The notes below the pieces were generated by a model. It was given only the letters and a program-made list of their open reading frames with translations. It was not told where the DNA came from and searched no databases. The translations under genes were made by a program, and so were the position numbers. Of a stretch of DNA of 64,000 nt, positions 54,397-63,142 are shown one piece after another; positions within the stretch are counted from its first letter, which is position 1, and each line of letters opens with the position of its first letter. Origin of the DNA: JAGNNV01 sp031412915 (GTDB lineage: Bacteria; Acidobacteriota; Vicinamibacteria; Fen-336; JAGNNV01); the NCBI GenBank assembly GCA_031412915.1, contig JANODX010000038.1:1-64000 (forward strand). Direction: 5' to 3'.

Positions 54397-55797
54397 ATGA
54401 TCTACCTGATCCTCGCTTACTGCGTCCTCCAGATCATCCTCGGCCTCTGGCTCGGGCAGAAGGTGAAGAACTCGGGCGACTTCTTCGTCGCCGGTCGATC
54501 GCTCTCGCCTGGCCTGCTTTTCGCCACCCTCCTCGCCGCCAACGTAGGCGCTGGTTCCACGGTGGGAGCCACCGGTCTTGGCTACCGGGACGGCCTCGCG
54601 GCCTGGTGGTGGGTTGGGTCCGCGGGGGTCGGTTGCCTCATTCTCGGGCAGTTCGTGGGGCCGCGCATCTGGAAGATCGCTTCCGACCACGACTTGAAGA
54701 CCGCCGGGGATTTCCTCGAATGGCGTTTCGGTCGGGACGTTCGCGGGCTCGTCGCCTGTCTGCTCTGGCTCGGCACCATCGCCATACTCGCCGGGCAGCT
54801 CACCGCCCTCTCATGGATCCTGAACGTGGTCGCGGGGGTCGACAAGGCCACGGGCGCCATCATCGGAGGCGTCGTCGCCACCATCTACTTCAGCGCGGGA
54901 GGCCTTGCGAGTTCCGTCTACGTGAACGCGGTCCAGTTGACGGTCAAGATCGTGGGTTTCGTCGTCGCGGTCCCTCTCATTCTCATGCGCGTCGGTGGTC
55001 TTTCGGCCCTTCAAACCGCGACGGCCATGCCGGAATCATCCTGGAATTTCTTCTCCGGGGGCGCCTCCGGTATCCAATACCTGGCCCTGCTCGCGCCGGC
55101 GTTCGTGATCTCACCCGGTCTTCTTCAGAAGGTCTACGGCGCCCGGGACGCGAGTGCGGTGCGCTGGGGCGTCACCATCAACGCTCTCGCCCTCTTCGTC
55201 TTTGCGTGCTTCCCGCCCCTTCTCGGGCTGTGCGCGCGAGCACTCCACCCGGGTCTCGTCAATCCGGAACTGGCCCTGCCCACGCTCTTTGTGAACGACC
55301 TGCATCCGGCCCTTGGGGCCCTCGGACTCGCCGCCGTGGTCTCGGCCGAGCTCTCGACCGCCGATGCCGTGCTCTTCATCCTGGCGACGTCTCTGTCGAA
55401 GGATCTCTACAAGACGTTCATCAACAAGACCGCGAGCGATCAGCAGGTTCTCAAGGTGGCGCGGCTCGCCGCTTTGGGCGGCGGGGTCTTGGGCATCTAC
55501 GTCGCCATCAAGGCCGCGAGCGTCATCTCCGTCCTTAGCATTTTCTACTCGCTCCTCTCCGTCTGCCTCTTCGTGCCCGTGATCCTCGGCCTCTACGTAA
55601 AGTCGGCGGATCGCACGCACGCCCTCACCGCAATCCTCACCGGCATGGCAAGCTTCCTCGCCGCACACTTCACCTCGGCCGGAAAGGGCTATTACGGCCT
55701 CACCCCGCCTCTCATCGGACTCTTGACCTCCGCCGTGGCCGCGATGCTCGCCCTCGCGGTCCGCCCCGCGGTCCAACCGAAGGAACTCACGAAATGA
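54397..55797 (+). CDS. Sodium:solute symporter (SSS) family protein
   Basis: A 466-residue membrane protein with about 13 helices. Family segments are GDFFVAGRSLSPGLLFATLLAANVGAG with the sodium-site region, TAGDFLEWRFG, and AELSTADAVLFILATSLSKDLY at the second sodium site. SSS proteins import sugars, acids, amino acids or polyols. Its stop overlaps the start of an SDR gene (ATGA), so the imported solute is probably that enzyme's substrate or precursor. Confidence 0.92.
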   Translation: MIYLILAYCVLQIILGLWLGQKVKNSGDFFVAGRSLSPGLLFATLLAANVGAGSTVGATGLGYRDGLAAWWWVGSAGVGCLILGQFVGPRIWKIASDHDLKTAGDFLEWRFGRDVRGLVACLLWLGTIAILAGQLTALSWILNVVAGVDKATGAIIGGVVATIYFSAGGLASSVYVNAVQLTVKIVGFVVAVPLILMRVGGLSALQTATAMPESSWNFFSGGASGIQYLALLAPAFVISPGLLQKVYGARDASAVRWGVTINALALFVFACFPPLLGLCARALHPGLVNPELALPTLFVNDLHPALGALGLAAVVSAELSTADAVLFILATSLSKDLYKTFINKTASDQQVLKVARLAALGGGVLGIYVAIKAASVISVLSIFYSLLSVCLFVPVILGLYVKSADRTHALTAILTGMASFLAAHFTSAGKGYYGLTPPLIGLLTSAVAAMLALAVRPAVQPKELTK

Positions 55798-56588
55798 AAG
55801 CGAACGATCTGTTCAGACTCGACTCCAAGATCGCCGCGATTGTCGGCGCCGGCTCCGGGATCGGAGAAGCCACCGCCCGCATGGCCGCCGAGTTGGGGGC
55901 GCAGGTGGTCTGCCTTGACGTCAACGCCGGCAGCGTCGAGGCCGTCGCCCGCGCCATCAAGGCCGCGGGCGGCCAGGCGGAGAGCGGGGTCGTCGACATT
56001 CGAGACGGCGCCGCCGTACGCAAATGCTTCGACGACATCGCCGCGCGCCTGGGCGGCCTTCATGTGGCCATCTGCACGCCCGCCATCAACGTGCGCAAGA
56101 AGATCCTCGACTACACGGAAGAGGAGTTCGATCGGGTGATGGCGGTGAACATGCGCGGGAATTTCAACGTGCTCCAGTCCGCGGGCCGGATCATGACCGC
56201 CCAGAAGAGCGGCAGCATCGTCCTCTATTCGTCGATCCGCTCGCAGACCGTCGAGCCCGGCCAGTCGGCCTACGCCGCCACCAAGGCGGGCATTCTGCAG
56301 ATGGTCAAGACCGCCGCGTCGGAGTTCGGTCCCGCGGGGGTACGCGTGAACGCCATCGGACCCGGCGTCATCGACACTCCCCTCACCGCCCAGATCAAGA
56401 ACAACCAGGCATGGTACGAAGCGTATGCCGCAAAGAGCATCATGAACCGCTGGGGAAAGCCGGAAGAGGTGGCGGCCGCGACCCTTTTCCTCTGCGCGCC
56501 CGCGGCCAGCTACATCACCGGCACCATTCTGTTCGTCGATGGCGGATGGACGGCGCATGACGGGAGGTTCACGCCTCCCGGGATGTGA
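55794..56588 (+). CDS. SDR oxidoreductase coupled to the symporter
   Basis: A 264-residue classical SDR. GAGSGIGE is at residues 18-25, Ser and Tyr-x-x-x-Lys occur in SSIRSQTV and YAATK, and the end FVDGGWTAHDG is typical. CLDVN before the second loop has Asp at the beta-2 end, favouring NAD. The CTPAINVRKK segment replaces the usual NNAG. It likely oxidises a polyol, sugar or hydroxy acid brought in by the symporter whose gene it overlaps by four bases. The exact substrate cannot be read. Confidence 0.9.
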   Translation: MKANDLFRLDSKIAAIVGAGSGIGEATARMAAELGAQVVCLDVNAGSVEAVARAIKAAGGQAESGVVDIRDGAAVRKCFDDIAARLGGLHVAICTPAINVRKKILDYTEEEFDRVMAVNMRGNFNVLQSAGRIMTAQKSGSIVLYSSIRSQTVEPGQSAYAATKAGILQMVKTAASEFGPAGVRVNAIGPGVIDTPLTAQIKNNQAWYEAYAAKSIMNRWGKPEEVAAATLFLCAPAASYITGTILFVDGGWTAHDGRFTPPGM

Positions 56589-56645
56589 GCGGGGCTTCAG
56601 ACTCTCAATCGTCCAGAAGCTCCAGAGAGTTCATCGTCTGCGCGT

Positions 56646-56675
56646 TTGACATCGGCGCCGACGAAAGATTAGACA
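56646..56675 (+). promoter_or_regulatory. Putative promoter of the TonB receptor gene with an operator palindrome
   Basis: TTGACA (perfect) is followed after 18 bases by TAGACA (three of six). The spacer contains the perfect ten-base palindrome TCGGCGCCGA at 56652-56661, exactly where a repressor would block polymerase. A leader of about 80 bases would precede the gene, which has AAGGAG at its start. Confidence 0.4.
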
Positions 56676-56760
56676 TGGCCGCAACAAGACGGCATGGGGC
56701 GGCGTTCCAGCGGTTCGCAATCAAACAGCCACACGTTCTGAAGCTAAGGAGTCTAGAAAA

Positions 56761-59700
56761 ATGCGGAACTTCTCTTTTCGGGCGAGGTTTGTCCTTACCC
56801 TCGCATTCCTCGTGGGCCTGACTCCGAATCTGGCCTATGCGCAGGCCACCGGTTCCATCTCCGGCACCGCCAAGGACGAATCCGGCGCGGTGCTTCCGGG
56901 GGTCACCATCGAAGCCACAAATATCGGAACGAACAGCGTGCGCACCACTCTCACCGGTTCCGATGGCTACTACAGTATCCCCCTCGTTCAGCCGGGGTCC
57001 TACACGGTCAAGGCGACATTGTCGGGCTTCTCTGTGCTTTCGAGGACGGGTGTGAAGGTCAACGTCTCCGAAACGGCGCTGGTGAACTTCAACCTCCAGG
57101 TCGGCGGCCAGTCGGAGAATGTCGATGTCACCGGGGAGGCGCCCCTCATCGAGACCGCCAACGCCACCCTCGGCATCGTCATCAACGAAGAGAAGATCGT
57201 CGATCTCCCCTTGAACGGACGCAACTTCACCCAGCTCGGCACCCTGATTCCCGGTGTGGTGGCTCCGCCCCCCGGCCTTGGCGGGGCCGCCGGCGAGGCG
57301 ACCCCGGGCGGCTTCGGAAACGTCACCGGCGGCTTCAGCGTCAACGGTCAGCGTAACCAGTCGAACAACTTCCTGCTCGACGGCGCGACCAACAACGACA
57401 CGTTCAACACCGGCTTCGTGCTTCGCCCGCCCCCCGACGCCATCCAGGAGTTCAAGATCCTCACCCACTCCTACAGCGCGGAATACGGCCGCAACTCGGG
57501 TTCCATCGTGAACGTGGTCACCAAGTCCGGCTCCAACAAGTGGCATGGTGCGATCTGGGAATTCAATCGCAACGACAAGTTCCAGGAGCGCAACTTCTTC
57601 GTGCCGGAGACTCAGCCCAAGCCGACCCTGAAACAGAACCAGTTCGGCGCGTCCCTCGGCGGTCCGCTCATGAAAGACAAGCTCTTCTTTTTCGGCTACT
57701 ACGAGGGCTACCGCAACACCAAAGGCACCACCTCGAACCTGCTCGTGCCGACGGCCGCACAACGCTCAGGTGTCATCGGGGGGACCGTCCGCGATCCGCT
57801 CTCCGGCCAGCCCTTCCCGGGCGGCATCATCCCGACGAACCGCATCAGCCCCATTTCCACGAAGCTGCTGAACGATTTCGTGCCGCTTCCGAATTCGGGC
57901 ACGAACCGCTACATCGTCTCTCCGAATGTGGAAGATACCCGCGATCAGGCGGGCGGCCGCCTCGACTACAAGCTCTCCGACAAGCACCAGATGATCGGCC
58001 GCTTCCTGTGGAGCCAGACCGAGGCGGCCACCCCGAAGACGGTGCAGCCTTCGGATCAACTCGCCACCGCAAAGCTGTGGGACGTCATGGTCTCCGACAC
58101 CTACATGTTCAGCTCCAGCGCCATCAACCAGTTCCGGTTCTCGGTCAACAAGATCGACGCGCAACCGGCGGTGACCTCGGGCCTCACGAACTCGGCCTAC
58201 GGCATCAACGTGAAGAACACGAACCCTCTCGCCGTGGGTTTGTCCTCGATCGCGATCTCGGGCTTCCCCACCCTGGGCGACCCCCAGCAGCCCTTCGTGC
58301 AACGCAACAACGATGTCTATCAGTTCACCGATGACTTCTCGTGGCTTCGCGGCACGCACGCGTTCAAGTTCGGCCTCGACGTTCGCCAGGAGCACATGTT
58401 CATCGCCTTCATCAACCGGCCCAACGGCGATTACTCGTTCACGAGCGCCATCACCGGTAACGCGCTCGCCGACTTCCTGCTCGGCTACCCGGCCCAGTTC
58501 CGGGCCACCACCCAGCAAGGCATTCAGGACGGAAAAGGGTGGACCTACTCGGGCTATGCCCAGGACGAGTTTCGCTACTCCGATCGGCTCACCCTGAACA
58601 TCGGTCTGCGCTATGAACTCGCGATGCCCTTTGTCGAGAAAGAAAACCGGATCGTGGTCATCAGCCCGGACAAGAAATCGACGGTTCAGCCCCTGGCGCC
58701 GCAAGGACTTCTCTATCCGGGCGACGCAGGTATTCCAGACGGCGGCTACAAAGCAGACAAGAACAATCTGGCGCCCCGGGTCGCCTTTGCGTGGGACCCG
58801 ACGGGCAAGGGGAAGACCAGTGTCCGCGGGGCCTGGGGTATCTTCTATGACTCGCTGGCTGGACAGGGCGACCTGTTCCAGGCCGGCGTCCTGGCTCCAC
58901 CCTTCACGCCTCTGGTCGAGTTGAATGCGACCGCCGCCAACCCGTTTCTGACCCTCGCCAACCCGCTGGGCACAGGCACCCAGACTCCGAACCTGTTCCC
59001 CGCCAACCTGACCATCATCGGTTGGGGCCCCGAGTTCACGACACCTTCCGTCATGCACTACAACCTCACCGTGCAGCAGCAGCTCGGCGACAACCTTGGG
59101 CTTGAAGTCGGGTACGTGGGATCGAAGGGCAAGAACCTCCCGATGTTCATGGAGATCAACCCGCTGATCAATGGGGTGCGGAAATACCCGGCCTACTCGC
59201 TCCTCCGCCCGACCCTCACCGTGGCCGAATCCTGGTACAACTCCTTGCAGGCTTCGCTCCGCATGCGGCCCACCAGGGGGATCAACTTCCTGGCGTCCTA
59301 CACTCTTGGGAATGCCAAGGACCACGTGTCCGGTCTCAACATCGGCGGGGAGAGCCGTCCGGTTCTTCCCACCACCCTCGGCGACGATGCGAGCCTGCAG
59401 GCGGCCCTGGATCAGGAGAAGGGGCCGGCGCTCTTCGATGTCCGCCATCGGTTCGTGTTCAGCTTCGGCGCGGAACTGCCGAGGCTCTCCGACAAGTCCG
59501 CGGCCATGCGCGCGATTCTCGGTGGCTGGCAGTTGAACGGCATCTTCCAGGCGCAGACCGGCTTCCCGTTCACGGTCACGGATTCGGTTGCGTCCTTGTC
59601 CGGCCTCACCAACCGTCCCAACATGACCTGCGATCCCAACGAGGGCGGTGCTCAAACCGTGGCTCAGTGGTTCAATACCAGCTGTTTCACCCGTCGGCCC

Positions 59701-59961
59701 GCGGCCGCCACCACTGGCCTGTCCAGCCAGCCTCGCAACGCAGTGCGCGGACCGGGCTTCAACCGCACGGACCTTTCGATCTTCAAGAACTTCACGTTCG
59801 CGAAGAACAAGCAGATCCAGATCCGGGTCGAGGGCTTCAACATCTTCAATCAGGAGCGATTCAGCAACCCCGTCAACCTCAGCAGCGCCGCCAACTTCGG
59901 TCAGCTGACGACCTCGGACGACGGACGCATCATCCAGTTCGGCGCCAAGTTCAGTTTTTGA
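56761..59961 (+). CDS. TonB-dependent receptor with carboxypeptidase-regulatory-like domain (Oar type)
   Basis: A 1066-residue outer-membrane protein. A signal peptide ends near YAQATG. Residues 30-110 form the carboxypeptidase-regulatory-like beta sandwich (SISGTAKDESGAVLPGVTIE, DGYYSIPLVQPGSYTV). The plug follows (DLPLNGRNFTQL, QSNNFLLDGATNND, EYGRNSGSIVNVVTKSG), then the 22-strand-type barrel ending in GRIIQFGAKFSF, with terminal Phe. AAGGAG precedes the ATG. In Acidobacteriota many such Oar-like receptors exist; ligands are mostly glycans or other large nutrients and remain unproven. Its neighbours, a symporter, two SDRs and a phosphatase, suggest a nutrient-uptake locus. Confidence 0.93.
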   Translation: MRNFSFRARFVLTLAFLVGLTPNLAYAQATGSISGTAKDESGAVLPGVTIEATNIGTNSVRTTLTGSDGYYSIPLVQPGSYTVKATLSGFSVLSRTGVKVNVSETALVNFNLQVGGQSENVDVTGEAPLIETANATLGIVINEEKIVDLPLNGRNFTQLGTLIPGVVAPPPGLGGAAGEATPGGFGNVTGGFSVNGQRNQSNNFLLDGATNNDTFNTGFVLRPPPDAIQEFKILTHSYSAEYGRNSGSIVNVVTKSGSNKWHGAIWEFNRNDKFQERNFFVPETQPKPTLKQNQFGASLGGPLMKDKLFFFGYYEGYRNTKGTTSNLLVPTAAQRSGVIGGTVRDPLSGQPFPGGIIPTNRISPISTKLLNDFVPLPNSGTNRYIVSPNVEDTRDQAGGRLDYKLSDKHQMIGRFLWSQTEAATPKTVQPSDQLATAKLWDVMVSDTYMFSSSAINQFRFSVNKIDAQPAVTSGLTNSAYGINVKNTNPLAVGLSSIAISGFPTLGDPQQPFVQRNNDVYQFTDDFSWLRGTHAFKFGLDVRQEHMFIAFINRPNGDYSFTSAITGNALADFLLGYPAQFRATTQQGIQDGKGWTYSGYAQDEFRYSDRLTLNIGLRYELAMPFVEKENRIVVISPDKKSTVQPLAPQGLLYPGDAGIPDGGYKADKNNLAPRVAFAWDPTGKGKTSVRGAWGIFYDSLAGQGDLFQAGVLAPPFTPLVELNATAANPFLTLANPLGTGTQTPNLFPANLTIIGWGPEFTTPSVMHYNLTVQQQLGDNLGLEVGYVGSKGKNLPMFMEINPLINGVRKYPAYSLLRPTLTVAESWYNSLQASLRMRPTRGINFLASYTLGNAKDHVSGLNIGGESRPVLPTTLGDDASLQAALDQEKGPALFDVRHRFVFSFGAELPRLSDKSAAMRAILGGWQLNGIFQAQTGFPFTVTDSVASLSGLTNRPNMTCDPNEGGAQTVAQWFNTSCFTRRPAAATTGLSSQPRNAVRGPGFNRTDLSIFKNFTFAKNKQIQIRVEGFNIFNQERFSNPVNLSSAANFGQLTTSDDGRIIQFGAKFSF

Positions 59962-59967
59962 GTTTTC

Positions 59968-59990
59968 GTCCCTTCGACCGGCTCAGGGAC
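59968..59990. repeat. Short inverted repeat GTCCCT-N11-AGGGAC after the TonB receptor gene
   Basis: GTCCCT and AGGGAC flank TCGACCGGCTC, six bases after the TonB receptor stop. The whole resembles the CCCTTCGAC-N-GCTCAGGG sequence that I recall as dispersed in several bacterial genomes; that is memory, not a search. It might act as a terminator stem or as a dispersed repeat. Confidence 0.35.
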
Positions 59991-60102
59991 CGGGCCAGGA
60001 CCACCGCTCCGCCACCGCTTGGTGGCTAGAGTCTCTCGAAGGCTCGCGCGGGGTTTTGAGACGCGGTCCCCGGTTCGCCGGACGGCGGGGCCGCGGCTTA
60101 AG

Positions 60103-60108
60103 TAAGAT
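60103..60108 (+). promoter_or_regulatory. Putative -10 hexamer (TAAGAT) for leaderless phosphatase mRNA
   Basis: TAAGAT (four of six to TATAAT) ends six bases before the PhoD-like gene's ATG. There is no Shine-Dalgarno site between. This spacing places transcription start on the ATG. No -35 box is evident. Confidence 0.4.
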
Positions 60109-60114
60109 CGCTCC

Positions 60115-61653
60115 ATGAAGCGTCGAGACTTCCTCGGCCGGGCCTCGGTGGGGGCCGTGGCTCTCGGCTTTCCCGCCATCGTAAGGTCCCAGAACAGCGC
60201 GCCGCAGGTCGTTTCCGGAGTGCAGGCGGGCGATGTTTCCGGCGGACGAGCGGTCATCTGGGCGCGGGCCAGCCAGCCCGCGGAGATGGAAGTGGAGTGG
60301 GCCAACAACGACCGGTTCGAGAACTCCCTGGCCGCCGGAAACGAGTTCGCCCTCCGGAGCACCGGCTTGTGCGCCAAGATGGACATCCAGAAGCTCCCCC
60401 CGGGCGAGACCGTCTTCTATCGCGTGCGCTTCCGCGACCTCAGGGACGCCCGCGCCATCGGGGAGCCGGTGGTGGGCCGATTCAAGACACCCGCCGCGGA
60501 CGGTCGTGATGTGACCTTCACCTGGGGCGCCGACACCGTGGGCCAGGGCTATGGGATCAACTCCAGCATGGGCGGGCTCAAGATCTACGACAGCCTGGCG
60601 CGGGCCGAATCCGATCTCTTCATCCATCTGGGCGACACCGTCTACGCGGACCAGCCGGTGGAGAAGGAGGTGCTCGCCGGGGATGGCACGATCTTCCGGA
60701 ATCTCACCACGGAGGCCAAGTCGAAAGTCGCGGAAACGCTCGATGAATACCGCGGTCAGTACGAGTACAACCTCATCGACGAGAACTTCCGGCGATTTGG
60801 CGCACAGACCGCCCAGTTCATGCTGTGGGACGATCACGAGGTCCGAAACAACTGGTACCCGGGCCAGATTCTCGAGGACCCGAGATACCGGATCGAAACC
60901 CGGGTGGATGTTCTGGCCTCGAGGGCCCGCAGGGCCTTCTTCGAGTTCACGCCGATCCGAGGCCTCGAGCCCACCACGGGCAGGATCGATCGCCTCTTGC
61001 CTTGTGGGCCGCTGCTCGATGTCTTCGGCCTCGATATGCGCACCTACCGTGGCCCCAACGGGGCGAACCGGCAAACCAGGCTCGACCCGGAATCCGCCCT
61101 TCTCGGGCCGAGCCAGATCGCAACCCTGAAGCGATCGCTCCGCTCCTCCCGCGCGGTCTGGAAAGTGATCGCCTCCGACATGCCCATCGGCCTCGTGGTC
61201 GGAGACGGTCCGGGACGCTACGAAGCGGTGGCGAACGAAGACCCGGGCACGCCTTGCGGCCGCGAACTCGAGATCGCCGATTTGCTCTCGTTCATCAAGC
61301 GCGAGCGTATCTCCAACACCCTCTGGATCACGGGGGATGTGCACTACGCGGCGGCTCACCGTTATTCGCCGGAAGACGCATCCTTCACCGACTTCGATCC
61401 ATTCTGGGAGTTCGTGGCCGGACCGCTCCATGCCGGGACGTTCGGCCCCAATACTCTGGACAAGACCTTCGGACCTTCGGTCCGGTATCTTGCTATCCCG
61501 AAAGGGATGAAACCGAATCAGCCGCCTTCCGCCGGGCTTCAGTTCTTCGGCAAAGGCGCCATCGATGGAAGGACGCGCGAATTGACGATCACCCTTCACG
61601 ACCTCTCCGGCAAGAAGCTCTGGAGCATTTCCCTGCCCTCGAAAGAATCATGA
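60115..61653 (+). CDS. PhoD-like alkaline phosphatase/phosphodiesterase, Tat-exported
   Basis: A 512-residue protein. KRRDFLGRAS at the N-terminus is a twin-arginine motif, so it is exported folded. A fibronectin-like N-terminal domain (residues 35-125) precedes the metallophosphatase domain: FIHLGDTVYADQP, WDDHEVRNNWY and ITGDVHYAAAHRY hold metal ligands of the PhoD family. PhoD hydrolyses phosphodiesters or monoesters with iron and calcium. Its TGA overlaps the ATG of the dehydrogenase gene, hence coupled. No typical Pho box was seen. Confidence 0.92.
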   Translation: MKRRDFLGRASVGAVALGFPAIVRSQNSAPQVVSGVQAGDVSGGRAVIWARASQPAEMEVEWANNDRFENSLAAGNEFALRSTGLCAKMDIQKLPPGETVFYRVRFRDLRDARAIGEPVVGRFKTPAADGRDVTFTWGADTVGQGYGINSSMGGLKIYDSLARAESDLFIHLGDTVYADQPVEKEVLAGDGTIFRNLTTEAKSKVAETLDEYRGQYEYNLIDENFRRFGAQTAQFMLWDDHEVRNNWYPGQILEDPRYRIETRVDVLASRARRAFFEFTPIRGLEPTTGRIDRLLPCGPLLDVFGLDMRTYRGPNGANRQTRLDPESALLGPSQIATLKRSLRSSRAVWKVIASDMPIGLVVGDGPGRYEAVANEDPGTPCGRELEIADLLSFIKRERISNTLWITGDVHYAAAHRYSPEDASFTDFDPFWEFVAGPLHAGTFGPNTLDKTFGPSVRYLAIPKGMKPNQPPSAGLQFFGKGAIDGRTRELTITLHDLSGKKLWSISLPSKES

Positions 61654-62708
61654 GAACCTACCGCGTCGCCGTCATCCCGGGAGACGGCATCGGCCCGGAG
61701 GTTCTGCAGGCGGGCCTCACCGTCCTCGAGGCGGTGGAGAAGACCGAAGGCTTCGCTCTGGACACCGTCCACTTCCCCTGGGGATCGGAGTTCTATCTCC
61801 AGCATGGTCGGATGGTGAGCGAGGGCGGGATCGAGTCCTTGAGGGATTTCAAGGCGATCTACTTTGGGGCCGTCGGCTCCAAGGCGGTGCCCGACCATGT
61901 CACGGTCTGGGAGCTGATCCTGCCCATCCGGCAGATCTTCGATCAATACGTGAACCTGCGGCCCATGCGCCTTCTTCCCGGCCTCACCTCGCCCCTCGCC
62001 GGGCGGACCTCCGCCGATATCGACATGATCTGCGTGCGCGAGAACACCGAGGGCGAATACTCGGGGGTGGGCGGCTTCGTTCATCGCGGGCGCCCGGGCG
62101 AATTGGCGAACGAGGTGGCCACGTTCACCCGCGCCGGCATCGAGCGGGTGGTTCGCTTCGCGTTCGAACTGGCGCGCACCCGGCCCACGAAACTCGTCGC
62201 CTCGGCCACGAAGTCCAACGCGTTGCGACACTCCATGGTCCTTTGGGACGAGGTCGTGGAGGAAGTGGCGGGAAGCTTCAGGGACGTCACCTTGCGCCGC
62301 TACCACGTGGACGCTCTGGCCGCCCGGATGGTGACGCATCCCGACACCCTGGACGTCATCGTGGCGAGCAACCTCTTCGGCGACATCCTGACGGATCTGG
62401 GTGCCGCGATCTCGGGATCGCTCGGGGTCGCCGCGTCCGGCAATCTCAATCCCACCCGCGTGAGCCCCTCCATGTTCGAACCCATCCATGGCTCCGCTCC
62501 GGATATCGCGGGCCGGGGCATCGCCAACCCGATCGGGGCGGTTTGGGCGGGAGCGATGATGCTCGAGTACCTGGGCGAGCAGGCCGCGGCGAAGCGAGTG
62601 ATTCGGGCCATCGAGACTGTGACCTCCCAAGGAAAAGTGCGAACGCCCGACCTCGGAGGGTCGGCCACCACCGCGGACATGGCTCGGGCCCTCGTCGACG
62701 TCCTTTAG
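61650..62708 (+). CDS. Isocitrate/isopropylmalate/tartrate-type dehydrogenase
   Basis: A 352-residue member of the isocitrate/isopropylmalate dehydrogenase family. GDGIGPEV at the N-terminus, RENTEGEYSGVGG (metal- and substrate-binding), NLFGDILTDLGA and EPIHGSAPDIAGRGIANP are the family signatures. The lack of phosphorylation-site and long insertions suggests the tartrate/D-malate/isopropylmalate group rather than Icd. A leucine-pathway LeuB role is possible, but leuCD genes are not next to it, while RidA and SDR genes are. It begins by an ATGA overlap with the phosphatase gene. Confidence 0.85.
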   Translation: MRTYRVAVIPGDGIGPEVLQAGLTVLEAVEKTEGFALDTVHFPWGSEFYLQHGRMVSEGGIESLRDFKAIYFGAVGSKAVPDHVTVWELILPIRQIFDQYVNLRPMRLLPGLTSPLAGRTSADIDMICVRENTEGEYSGVGGFVHRGRPGELANEVATFTRAGIERVVRFAFELARTRPTKLVASATKSNALRHSMVLWDEVVEEVAGSFRDVTLRRYHVDALAARMVTHPDTLDVIVASNLFGDILTDLGAAISGSLGVAASGNLNPTRVSPSMFEPIHGSAPDIAGRGIANPIGAVWAGAMMLEYLGEQAAAKRVIRAIETVTSQGKVRTPDLGGSATTADMARALVDVL

Positions 62709-62735
62709 AACGCAAAGGGCGGGAACGCGAAACGA

Positions 62736-63128
62736 ATGACGCGACAGAACATCTCATCCGGCACGAAGTGGGAGCCGGTGGTCGGTTATTCGCGGGCGGT
62801 GAGAGTGGGGCCCCACATTCATGTCTCGGGCACCACGGCCGTCGACGGTTCCGGAACATTGATCGGACCCGGGGACGCCTACGCTCAGACCGCGTTCATA
62901 CTCCGAAAGATCGAGCGTGCCCTGGAAGAGGCAGGAGCCTCCCTGTCCCAGGTGGTAAGGACGCGGATGTTCGTGACCGACATTTCGAGGTTCGAGGAGA
63001 TCGGGAACGCACACGGGGAGGTTTTCCGGGACATTCGTCCCGCATCCACCATGGTGGAAATAAGAGCCCTGGTGGATCCGGAGATGCTGATCGAGATCGA
63101 AGCCGACGCCTACGTCGAGCCGATCTGA
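62736..63128 (+). CDS. RidA family enamine/imine deaminase
   Basis: A 130-residue RidA/YjgF-type protein. The signature RTRMFVTDISRFEEIGNAHGEVF and PASTMVEIRALVDPEMLIEIEADAY are clear, with Arg in the active-site position (MVEIRALV). RidA hydrolyses reactive enamines made by PLP enzymes. It lies 27 bases after the dehydrogenase gene and 14 bases before the SDR gene. Confidence 0.93.
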   Translation: MTRQNISSGTKWEPVVGYSRAVRVGPHIHVSGTTAVDGSGTLIGPGDAYAQTAFILRKIERALEEAGASLSQVVRTRMFVTDISRFEEIGNAHGEVFRDIRPASTMVEIRALVDPEMLIEIEADAYVEPI

Positions 63129-63142
63129 GCGGTCCCCATCTC

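Noticed and set aside
57766..59655. Long minus-strand open frame (629 codons) across the TonB receptor gene
   Set aside because: It is antisense to a receptor gene with full family motifs; its translation is Arg/Gly/His-rich with no domain, as expected from GC-rich codon bias.
59983..61599. Minus-strand open frame (538 codons) across the PhoD-like gene
   Set aside because: Shadow frame; the plus strand has Tat signal and metal motifs, this frame has none.
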